Assembly (NCBI GenBank): GCA_038214535.1
Contig: JBBQRS010000026.1
Span: 1 to 46,703 of the forward strand
Direction: 5' to 3'
From: JBBQRS01 sp038214535
GTDB taxonomy: Bacteria; Chloroflexota; Anaerolineae; CG2-30-64-16
Length of the DNA: 46,703 bases
Positions 24,279 through 30,564 of the stretch are shown one piece after another. The notes under the pieces are model-generated. The model ran no database searches. It had not been told where the DNA came from and worked only from the letters and a program-made list of their open reading frames with translations. The position numbers and the translations under genes were made by a program. Position 1 is the stretch's first letter; each line of letters starts with the position of its first letter.

Positions 24279-24863
24279 TCATGATGTCGGCGAGGCCAGG
24301 CGGCGTGTGGCAAGCATACGCTGAATGGCAGTCAGGCCAGACAGGACGGTGATGATGATGAGGGGCCAGATGACCCAGTTGAAGATGAGCCCGATCACGA
24401 GTACGACCAGACGCTCGAAGCGTGTGAACATGCCTTCTTTGAGAGGAACGCGGATGCCTTCCGCGCGGGCGCGCGTGTAACTGACCATCAGTGAGGTCGA
24501 GAGAGCGGCCATGGCAAGGAGCACAGCGTTGTTTTGCCCGGTCTGTGTGAAATACCAGGCGAGGCCGAAGTAGAGGACGACCTCGGCCCAGCGGTCCATG
24601 GTGGAATCGAGGAACGCGCCGTAGAGGCTGACGGAGTTGGTCATGCGGGCCAGGGTGCCGTCAACGGCGTCGAGGGCGAGTGAGCCGATGAGTAGCCAAC
24701 CGGCGAGTTGCAATCGGCCGGATGCAATGACCATCGAGATGCCGAAGGTCAGCAGGAAGCCGAAGACCGTGGCCTGATTCGCCGTGATGTGAAGCCGGGC
24801 CATGAGGCCCGCGATCGGTTCGAGAATGCGTGCGCCCCACGTGCGGGCCGTATTCGTTAGCAT
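24279..24863 (-). CDS. CDP-alcohol phosphatidyltransferase family membrane enzyme
   Basis: This 194-residue membrane protein transfers a phosphatidyl group from CDP-diacylglycerol to an alcohol. The complete catalytic signature is present: D65 and D68-G69, A72-R73, G82, D86 and D90. About six hydrophobic segments are visible. The pattern and size fit the PgsA/phosphatidylinositol-phosphate synthase group; which alcohol is used (glycerol phosphate or inositol phosphate) cannot be decided here. GGGGG precedes the ATG. It is the first gene of the unit and the sigma gene follows after 23 bases, so lipid synthesis and the sigma factor are co-transcribed. Confidence 0.9.
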   Translation of the reverse strand: MLTNTARTWGARILEPIAGLMARLHITANQATVFGFLLTFGISMVIASGRLQLAGWLLIGSLALDAVDGTLARMTNSVSLYGAFLDSTMDRWAEVVLYFGLAWYFTQTGQNNAVLLAMAALSTSLMVSYTRARAEGIRVPLKEGMFTRFERLVVLVIGLIFNWVIWPLIIITVLSGLTAIQRMLATRRLASPTS

Positions 24864-24957
24864 GTAACCCCCTGGTTGGTGTTCTTACCGGGGTAATCGG
24901 GCGGGCGAATCGTCGCTACAAAACGCGTCGGGCTACCCAGGGAATGGCTTCAATTAA

Positions 24958-24986
24958 ATGTTACAACGAGTTGCGAGGAGTGTCAA
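24958..24986 (-). promoter_or_regulatory. Promoter of the phosphatidyltransferase/sigma operon
   Basis: On the minus strand an exact TTGACA (24981-24986) is followed after 17 bases by TAACAT (24958-24963, 4 of 6). The predicted leader is about 90 bases. Confidence 0.65.
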
Positions 24987-24990
24987 CCTG

Positions 24991-25024
24991 TGGCGGATGG
25001 CGGATGGCTGATAGCGGATGGCAG
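24991..25024. repeat. Repeat family C, second array (GCGGATGG/GCTGATAG units)
   Basis: Four imperfect 7-8-base units (TGGCGGA, TGGCGGA, TGGCTGA, TAGCGGA) occur in tandem directly upstream of the promoter -35 box. The placement is the same as in the fmdB promoter copy. Confidence 0.5.
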
Positions 25025-25035
25025 GGGTCTGGCTT

Positions 25036-25057
25036 GTAGCGCGCACTCCTGTGCGCC
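25036..25057. repeat. Repeat family D, copy 1 (GCGCAC-TCCT-GTGCGC hairpin)
   Basis: This 22-base sequence matches 37733-37754 at 20 of 22 positions on the opposite strand. The stem GCGCAC/GTGCGC lies about 30 bases beyond the PfkB-family kinase stop and may protect or end that transcript. Confidence 0.6.
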
Positions 25058-25084
25058 GGTGGCGAATAGCTAATGATAGGAGGA

Positions 25085-25954
25085 TTAGCGGGTGGTGGAG
25101 AGGGTGACGGCGTAGGAGCCGAGGGCTACGCCGCGCCGGCAGGCGGCTTCCAGGTCCAGCCCGGCGGTGTAGCTGTTGAGAAACGCGGCGTTGAAGGCGT
25201 CGCCCGCGCCGGTGGCGTTAGTGATGGCAATGGCGGGCGCAGAGATATGAATACGTTGCTTTCCATCGCTTGCGATACACCCGTCGCGGTCCAGCTTGAT
25301 GACGGCCCGCGCGGCGTGGGCGCACAGGGCGGTGAGCGCGTCTGCGGGGTCCGCTTCGCCCGTCAGGGTGCGCGCTTCGTGGCGGTTGGGCAAGATGATA
25401 TCTACGTCACCGACGAGCGACCAGAACCCTGCCGGTCCCATGGCGCGCAGCGGCGCGTGAGAACTGGGGTCGAGGCTGATGGGCACGCCGTGTCTGCGGG
25501 CCAGGGCCATAGCGTGCAGCGCGCCGGTCTGGCTGGCTTCGTCGAGGAGGACGTAGCCGACGACGTGAAGCAGCGTCGAGGCGGCAATGATGGCTTCGGG
25601 GATGTCGGTTTCATCCCACCAGGCGTTGGCGCCGCGGTCGGGAACCATCGTGCGCTCGCCGTCGGGCTCGACGAGAACCTGGATGACGCCGGTGGGGCGC
25701 TGCGGGTCGGTGACCAGCGCCGTGGTGACGCCTTCGCCGCGGAGATCGTCGGTCAGCATCCGCCCGAACGGGTCGGCGCCGATGCGGCCGATGAACGTGA
25801 CGGGCCGGCCCAGCCGCGCCAGCCAGGCGGCGACGTTGGCCGCCGAACCGCCAGGCGTGACCCGGATGGACGCCGCAGCGTCGCTGCCACGCGTTAGGGG
25901 CGCGTGCAAAGCGCTAACAATGTCTACAGCGATGTCGCCGAGGACGGAGATCAT
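25085..25954 (-). CDS. PfkB-family carbohydrate kinase
   Basis: This 289-residue ribokinase-fold sugar kinase has the N-terminal substrate segment TPGGSAANVAAWLARLG and FIGRIGADPFG. The C-terminal active site NATGAGDAFNAAF contains the catalytic Asp of the GAGD motif. The substrate cannot be read; fructose-like sugars, ribose or nucleosides are all phosphorylated by members of this family. The ATG at 25954 (MISVLGD) is taken because the frame upstream overlaps the CBM48 gene and lacks family character, although its ribosome-binding site is poor. It follows the CBM48 gene by 37 bases on the same strand. Confidence 0.9.
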   Translation of the reverse strand: MISVLGDIAVDIVSALHAPLTRGSDAAASIRVTPGGSAANVAAWLARLGRPVTFIGRIGADPFGRMLTDDLRGEGVTTALVTDPQRPTGVIQVLVEPDGERTMVPDRGANAWWDETDIPEAIIAASTLLHVVGYVLLDEASQTGALHAMALARRHGVPISLDPSSHAPLRAMGPAGFWSLVGDVDIILPNRHEARTLTGEADPADALTALCAHAARAVIKLDRDGCIASDGKQRIHISAPAIAITNATGAGDAFNAAFLNSYTAGLDLEAACRRGVALGSYAVTLSTTR

Positions 25955-25991
25955 GGCGCGGATAAGCGAAGGGAGAGGAGGGCGCGATCCA

Positions 25992-26291
25992 TCAAGTGAC
26001 GATGATTGAATTGTCGCCGCCGAAACGGTTGGGCGCGTATTTGTCGGCGTGCCATTCGTTGTGCCAGTCCAGGCCGTTGACGAGATAGCGAAACTCGTAC
26101 TCGCGCCCAACGGGTAGAACCAGGCTGATCTGCCACTTGCCGGTGCTCTTGGTTTGCTGCATTTCGTCCTGGCTGGTGCTCCAGTCGTTGAAGTCGCCAA
26201 CTAGATTGACCCGTTCGGCCCAGATACTCGACGGCAACTCGAAGGTTACGCGGATGTTTTTCCCATCAGGCAGGGGTTCTTTGCTGATCAT
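25992..26291 (-). CDS. Stand-alone CBM48/isoamylase N-terminal-like (glycogen-binding) protein
   Basis: This 99-residue protein consists of a single early-set beta-sandwich of the CBM48 type, like the glycogen-binding domain of AMPK and the N-terminal domain of glycogen-branching enzymes. Diagnostic parts are VNLVGDFNDWS, followed by WQISLVLPVGREYEFRYLVNG and the closing NSIIVT. The ATG at 26291 follows AAGGTGA; a longer frame adds an unrelated basic stretch. No catalytic domain is attached. It may bind glycogen or a partner enzyme, and its position ahead of a sugar kinase is compatible with a role in sugar storage (inference). Confidence 0.85.
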   Translation of the reverse strand: MISKEPLPDGKNIRVTFELPSSIWAERVNLVGDFNDWSTSQDEMQQTKSTGKWQISLVLPVGREYEFRYLVNGLDWHNEWHADKYAPNRFGGDNSIIVT

Positions 26292-26363
26292 GTCTCTCAC
26301 CTTTGAGAGTCGGCGCAGTTGGATACACAGATTACGTTGAATCATGTGCCATGATACGTCACG

Positions 26364-26393
26364 ATTGTAGCACAGACTTGACGAGAAGAGCAA
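26364..26393 (-). promoter_or_regulatory. Predicted promoter of the CBM48-pfkB pair
   Basis: On the minus strand TACAAT (26364-26369, 5 of 6) lies 18 bases from TTGCTC (26388-26393, 3 of 6). It physically overlaps the divergent ffh promoter. Confidence 0.45.
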
Positions 26394-26406
26394 TCCGACT
26401 TAGAAT
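26378..26406 (+). promoter_or_regulatory. ffh promoter
   Basis: TTGACG (26378-26383, 5 of 6) and TAGAAT (26401-26406, 5 of 6) are separated by exactly 17 bases. The predicted leader is about 95 bases. Confidence 0.75.
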
Positions 26407-26435
26407 GGGCTTTACTGTTGGCGTGGTACATTGCA

Positions 26436-26457
26436 GGGCCGGCCTATGGGCCGGCCC
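26436..26457 (+). other. GC hairpin in the ffh leader
   Basis: GGGCCGGCC and GGCCGGCCC pair perfectly around a TATG loop, giving a very stable stem in the 5' leader of ffh. It lacks the conserved apical sequence of SRP RNA and has no T-run, so its role (stability, attenuation) is unknown. Confidence 0.5.
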
Positions 26458-26506
26458 GTGCGCGAGTGCCAAAGGGAGATCACCATCCGCACGACCGGAA
26501 CGTTGC

Positions 26507-27841
26507 ATGTTTGAGAACCTGCAAACCAAGCTAAACGCCGTCTTTGACAAGCTGGCGGCGCACGGCAAGTTAACGGAGCAAGACGTTGACGTGGCGTTGC
26601 GCGAGGTGCGGCTGGCGTTGCTGGAAGCCGATGTCAACTTTAAGGTCGTCAAAGATCTGGTGGCGCGCGTGCGAGAGCGGGCCATCGGCGTTGAGGTGAT
26701 GAAGAGCCTGACGCCGGCGCAGCAGGTCGTGAAGATCGTGCACGAGGAACTGCTGAGTACGCTGGGCGAACCGGCGAAGCTGGATATGTCCGGCCCCGCG
26801 CCGCATGTGATTATGCTGGTGGGGTTGCAGGGCGCAGGCAAGACGACGACGGCCGGTAAACTGGCGTTGGCGTTGCGCAAGGGCAACAGCCGCCGTTCAT
26901 TGATGGTGGCTGCCGATACGTATCGGCCCGCCGCGGTGACGCAGCTTGAGGTGCTGGGCAAGCAACTCGACATAACGGTGCATAGTGAAGGCACGAGCGT
27001 GCCGCCGCCGGAGATCGTGGCCCATGCCATGCGCCGCGCCCGTGAAGGCGCGTATGATGTGGTGCTGCTGGACACGGCGGGGCGGTTGCAGATCAACGAC
27101 CAGATGATGGGCGAGCTCGAGGAGATCAAGCGGGTTGCCAACCCGCAAGAGATCCTGCTGGTGGCCGACGCGATGACGGGGCAGGAAGCCGTGAACGTGG
27201 CGCGTGGGTTCCACGAGCGCGTGGGGCTGACGGGCCTGATCCTGACGAAGGTGGATGGGGACGCACGCGGCGGCGCGGCGATCTCGATGCGCGAAGTCAC
27301 CGGCGTGCCGATCAAGTATCTGGCCGTCGGTGAGAAGCTGGATGCGCTGGAGCCGTTTCACCCGGACCGGTTGGCGACGCGGATTTTGGGGATGGGCGAC
27401 ATGCTCAGCCTCATCGAGCGTGCCGGCGAAAACATGGACCGCGGTGAAGCGGAGCAGATGGGTCGCAAGCTCGTCAAGGGCGAGTTCAATCTCGAAGACT
27501 TCCTGAAACAGCTTCAGCAGATCAAGAAGATGGGGCCGCTGACGCAGTTGTTACAGATGATCCCGGGCATGGGGAGCATGACGAAAGATCTGTCTCCCGA
27601 TGTTACCGATCAGCAGATGCGCCGGATCGAGGCGATCATTCACTCGATGACGCACGACGAACGTGTGGACCCCAGGATGCTCAACGGCAGCCGCAAGCGG
27701 CGCGTGGCGCGGGGTTCCGGCACGACGGTGCAGGAGGTCAATGACCTCTTGAACCAGTTCCGCCAGATGCAGCGTATGATGAAGCAGATGAGCGCCGGCG
27801 GGCGCGGTGGGCGCGGCGGACTCATGGACATGTTCAGATAA
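26507..27841 (+). CDS. ffh: Signal recognition particle protein Ffh (SRP54)
   Basis: This 444-residue GTPase targets nascent membrane proteins to the translocon together with 4.5S/6S RNA and FtsY. It has the N domain (1-95), the G domain with GLQGAGKTTTAGKLA (106-120), DTAGRLQ and LTKVDGDARGG, and the methionine-rich M domain (about 300-444) with RIEAIIHSMT, the RNA-binding GSRKRRVARGSGTTVQEVN and a closing run of Met residues. The ATG at 26507 (MFENLQTKL) is the family start, although only a weak GGA precedes it. It heads the ffh-rpsP-khpA-rimM group. Confidence 0.97.
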   Translation: MFENLQTKLNAVFDKLAAHGKLTEQDVDVALREVRLALLEADVNFKVVKDLVARVRERAIGVEVMKSLTPAQQVVKIVHEELLSTLGEPAKLDMSGPAPHVIMLVGLQGAGKTTTAGKLALALRKGNSRRSLMVAADTYRPAAVTQLEVLGKQLDITVHSEGTSVPPPEIVAHAMRRAREGAYDVVLLDTAGRLQINDQMMGELEEIKRVANPQEILLVADAMTGQEAVNVARGFHERVGLTGLILTKVDGDARGGAAISMREVTGVPIKYLAVGEKLDALEPFHPDRLATRILGMGDMLSLIERAGENMDRGEAEQMGRKLVKGEFNLEDFLKQLQQIKKMGPLTQLLQMIPGMGSMTKDLSPDVTDQQMRRIEAIIHSMTHDERVDPRMLNGSRKRRVARGSGTTVQEVNDLLNQFRQMQRMMKQMSAGGRGGRGGLMDMFR

Positions 27842-27929
27842 TATCAGACGCTCAGCTTGCGGCGTGCTACCGTCCTGGTGCGCCTCAGGCATTGTGAATA
27901 AGGTCAAGAACAGAAGGAGCAAGGGATAG

Positions 27930-28190
27930 ATGGTACGTATTCGCCTGCGCCGCCAGGGCGCGAAGAAACAACCGACTTATCGGGTGGTTGTGGCAGATCA
28001 GCGGTCTCCCCGTGATGGGCGGATCATTGAGAACATCGGGTTTTTCAACCCGCGGACGGAACCGGAGACGGTGACGATTGATGTCGAACGTGCGCGTTAC
28101 TGGCTTTCGGTGGGGGCGCAACCCAGCCTGGCCGTCCTGCGCCTGCTCAAGCAAGTCGGCGCGTATGAAGCGGCGCCGGTTGCGGCCTGA
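27930..28190 (+). CDS. rpsP: 30S ribosomal protein S16
   Basis: This 86-residue ribosomal protein has the unmistakable MVRIRLRRQGAKKQPTYRVV start, IENIGFFNPRTEP and RARYWLSVGAQPS. GAAGGAG precedes the ATG. It lies 88 bases after ffh and ahead of khpA, the usual order. Confidence 0.98.
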   Translation: MVRIRLRRQGAKKQPTYRVVVADQRSPRDGRIIENIGFFNPRTEPETVTIDVERARYWLSVGAQPSLAVLRLLKQVGAYEAAPVAA

Positions 28191-28266
28191 TTGCCGACGC
28201 GAACCCTTTGTTGCGGCCGCGTGATTTGCGCCGTGACCTGACGGATAATTTTAAGGAGAAGCCGGC

Positions 28267-28494
28267 GTGAGAGAAAAGGAACTGGTCGAGTATATCGCCA
28301 AGGGCCTTGTCGAGGCTCCGGAAGAAGTCTCGGTGCGCGAAACGCGTGGCGGCAGGGTGACGGTGTTGGAACTGAAGGTGAATCGCAAGGATATGGGGCG
28401 GGTCATCGGCAAGGACGGTCGCGTGGCGAACGCCATGCGGACGTTGCTGAAGGTGGCCGCGGGGGATGAACGCGTGGTTCTGGAGATTGACTGA
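28267..28494 (+). CDS. khpA: KH-domain RNA-binding protein KhpA (YlqC family)
   Basis: This 75-residue single type II KH domain carries the RNA-contacting GxxG as GRVIGKDGRVANAMR. KhpA proteins act with KhpB as small RNA chaperones in other bacteria, affecting cell division and translation; the partner is not in this window. Start is a GTG at 28267 with AAGGAG upstream. It lies between rpsP and rimM, its conserved place. Confidence 0.95.
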   Translation: MREKELVEYIAKGLVEAPEEVSVRETRGGRVTVLELKVNRKDMGRVIGKDGRVANAMRTLLKVAAGDERVVLEID

Positions 28495-28509
28495 CCACAT
28501 ATCTCCTGT

Positions 28510-28536
28510 ACCTTACGTACCTTACGTACCTTACGG
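28510..28536. repeat. Three tandem copies of ACCTTACGT
   Basis: Units at 28510-28518, 28519-28527 and 28528-28536 (the last with one change) follow the khpA stop. It is a small minisatellite, not a CRISPR. Confidence 0.8.
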
Positions 28537-28555
28537 TATGTTGTGATCAACAGTT

Positions 28556-28581
28556 ACAGGGGCGCCATGCGGCGCCTCTGT
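28556..28581 (+). other. GGGGCGCC-ATGC-GGCGCCTC hairpin ahead of rimM
   Basis: About eleven base pairs (one G-U) form around an ATGC loop, ending about 10 bases before the rimM ribosome-binding site. No T-run follows. It may separate rimM expression from the ribosomal gene rpsP, as is known for rimM in other bacteria (inference). Confidence 0.45.
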
Positions 28582-28605
28582 TGCGTTATCAGGGAAGGAT
28601 TCTGA

Positions 28606-29133
28606 ATGGCTGAAGTATCGAAGAAAAGCCCGCGCTATATTGCGATTGGGTCTATCGCCGGGGCGCACGGCATTCGCGGCGAAGTCAAAGTGGTGTCGCT
28701 GACCGATTTCCCGGAGCGGTTCAAGCCGGGGCAACGGGTGTACGTTGGAACCGAAACGGAGGCGACGCAGACGAAGATCGTCGCGGCGCGGCCGCATCAG
28801 ACCATGTGGCTGGTCAAGCTGGCGTCCGTGCCCGACCGGAACGCGGCGGAGTTGTTGCGCGACCAGTACTTGTTCCTTCCGGAAGGCGAAGCCATGCCGC
28901 TGGCGGAGGATGAGAACTACGTCCATGACCTGATCGGGATTGTGGTAGTGACCGAGACTGGCGAGTCGATCGGCGTGCTCAAAGATGTGCTCTTTACAGC
29001 GGCAAACGACGTTTACGTGATTGCCGGGCCTGAGGGTGAGGTGTTGATCCCTGCGTTGCGCACCGTGGTGCTGGAAGTTGACCTGGATAAACGCCGCATG
29101 GTGGTGCAGTTGCCGGAAGGCTTGCTGGATTGA
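28606..29133 (+). CDS. rimM: 16S rRNA-processing protein RimM
   Basis: This 175-residue 30S maturation factor binds ribosomal protein S19. The N-terminal RimM domain reads IAIGSIAGAHGIRGEVKVVSLTD and the C-terminal PRC-barrel begins near LAEDENYVHDLIGI and ends with LIPALRTVVLEVDLDKRRM. AGGGAAGGA precedes the ATG. In most bacteria trmD and rplS follow; here the next gene is dprA after a repeat-filled spacer. Confidence 0.97.
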   Translation: MAEVSKKSPRYIAIGSIAGAHGIRGEVKVVSLTDFPERFKPGQRVYVGTETEATQTKIVAARPHQTMWLVKLASVPDRNAAELLRDQYLFLPEGEAMPLAEDENYVHDLIGIVVVTETGESIGVLKDVLFTAANDVYVIAGPEGEVLIPALRTVVLEVDLDKRRMVVQLPEGLLD

Positions 29134-29140
29134 ATTAGAG

Positions 29141-29230
29141 TCTATCCGAAAACTGCGCGGCGCGCTCCTTCGTAGTTGCGGCTTTAGCCGCTGGAGAACT
29201 GGACCGCGCATAACGCCGCAACTACGAAGG
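29141..29230. repeat. Repeat family A, copy 4
   Basis: It starts TCTATCCGAAAACT, the same end as copy 1. It carries a 15-bp perfect inverted repeat (29167-29181 and 29216-29230; CCTTCGTAGTTGCGG and its complement) with a GCTTTAGCC motif in the loop that recurs in copy 5. It lies between rimM and dprA. Confidence 0.75.
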
Positions 29231-29279
29231 GCATGGGTGATGCATCCGGTTCGCGAGCGATACCGATTTGCACAAGTGC

Positions 29280-29308
29280 TTGACAAAAGAATACCGCTCT
29301 TGTATGCT
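29280..29308 (+). promoter_or_regulatory. dprA promoter
   Basis: An exact TTGACA (29280-29285) is followed after 17 bases by TATGCT (29303-29308, 4 of 6). Predicted initiation near 29315 supports the TTG start at 29354 and excludes more upstream starts. Confidence 0.65.
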
Positions 29309-29353
29309 GGCAACCGATGTGCTGACCCACCATGGAGATGCGGGAGGCTTGGC

Positions 29354-30463
29354 TTGGAATCGCTGGCATACTGGATCGGTTTCAATCGTGTGCGGGGCAT
29401 CGGGCCGGCGCGCCTCCGGGCGCTGCTCGATCGGTTTGGCGACATCGAAGCCGCATGGCGCGCTCCCGCCGAGGCGTTGCGCGAGGTAGGCCTCGACCGG
29501 CGGAGCATCAGCAATCTCAGTGAGGCGCGCGCCGGGTTGGACCTGGCCGCCGAGTTGGAGCGTACCCGCCGCGCCGGCGTGGACATTCTGACCTGGGATG
29601 ATCCGCGCTATCCGCAACGCCTGATGACGATTCACGATCCCCCTCCCGTCCTTTACCTGCGCGGTGAACTATCTCCCGCTGATGATTGGGCCGTGGCCGT
29701 GGTCGGTACGCGCGGCGCTTCCACCTACGGGCGAGAAGCAGCGCGCGTGATTTCCAGTGACCTGGCGCGCGCCGGGGTGACGATTGTGAGCGGATTGGCG
29801 CGCGGGATTGACGCCCAGGCGCATCAGGCGACGCTGGATTGCGGAGGTCGGACGCTGGCGGTGATGGGGTCGGGGCTGGATGTGATCTATCCCTGGGAAC
29901 ACAAGAAGCTGGCGGCGGCGATTGCGGAGCGCGGGGCGCTGATCAGCGAGTATGGGCTGGGGGTGCAGCCGGAGGCGGGCAATTTCCCGGCGCGCAACCG
30001 GATCATCAGCGGTCTGAGCCTGGGTGTGATCGTCGTCGAGGCGGGCGACCAGAGCGGCGCGCTGATCACGGCGGGGTTTGCGGCCGATCAGGGTCGCGAC
30101 GTGTTTGCGGTACCGGGTAACATCTTTCAGAAGAACAGCCGGGGCGCGAACCGGTTGATCCGCGACGGCGCGCAGCCGGTGCTGTCGGCGGCGGATGTAC
30201 TGGATGCGCTGAATCTGACGGCGGTGACCGAACACGTGCAGGCGCAGATGTTGTTTCCCGCGGACGCCACGGAGGCGCTGTTGTTGGAAGGACTCTCGGA
30301 GGAGCCGACGCACATTGATGAAGTGGGGCGGATCAGCGGCTTGCCGATTGCGACGGTTTCCAGTACGCTGGCCCTGATGGAACTGAAGGGACTGGTGCGC
30401 CAGGTGGGCGGGATGAACTACGTTCGCGCGCGCGAGACGCTGGCCGTGTATCGCACCGAATGA
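29354..30463 (+). CDS. dprA: DNA-processing protein DprA (Smf)
   Basis: This 369-residue protein loads RecA onto incoming single-stranded DNA during natural transformation. It has an N-terminal helix-hairpin-helix region (GFNRVRGIGPARLRALLDRFG) and a Rossmann core with VVGTRGASTYGREAAR, SGLARGIDAQAH, GSGLDVIYP, FPARNRIISGLS and DQSGALITA. A C-terminal winged helix (STLALMELKGLVRQVGG) follows. The start is a TTG at 29354 with GGGAGG six bases upstream; the frame is open much farther upstream but runs through repeat A4 and rimM. No other competence genes are visible. Confidence 0.95.
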   Translation: MESLAYWIGFNRVRGIGPARLRALLDRFGDIEAAWRAPAEALREVGLDRRSISNLSEARAGLDLAAELERTRRAGVDILTWDDPRYPQRLMTIHDPPPVLYLRGELSPADDWAVAVVGTRGASTYGREAARVISSDLARAGVTIVSGLARGIDAQAHQATLDCGGRTLAVMGSGLDVIYPWEHKKLAAAIAERGALISEYGLGVQPEAGNFPARNRIISGLSLGVIVVEAGDQSGALITAGFAADQGRDVFAVPGNIFQKNSRGANRLIRDGAQPVLSAADVLDALNLTAVTEHVQAQMLFPADATEALLLEGLSEEPTHIDEVGRISGLPIATVSSTLALMELKGLVRQVGGMNYVRARETLAVYRTE

Positions 30464-30470
30464 ATGGATG

Positions 30471-30531
30471 GAGATTCTTCGCTGGCGTCACGCCGTTAAG
30501 GTCTTCTCCAGGTCAACCCGTTCAGAATGAC
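30471..30531. repeat. Repeat family B, 61-base copy
   Basis: It begins GAGATTCTTCGCTGGCGTCA and ends TTCAGAATGAC. It aligns gaplessly with 9860-9920 at roughly three quarters of positions. It lies between dprA and manC. Confidence 0.7.
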
Positions 30532-30564
30532 AAGTGCTAATTGACGAGTAATGGGGGGGAAGGC

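Noticed and set aside
26407..26506. Possible small SRP RNA upstream of ffh
   Set aside because: The leader has a stable stem, but the conserved apical GGAA-loop region and asymmetric bulge of SRP RNA are absent and the length is too short.
28510..28536. Possible CRISPR-like array
   Set aside because: The units are 9 bases, directly adjacent, with no spacers, and there are no cas genes.
29078..29353. N-terminal extension of dprA by 92 codons
   Set aside because: It runs through the end of rimM and a repeat element. The promoter at 29280 and the GGGAGG-TTG at 29342-29356 give a normal DprA length.
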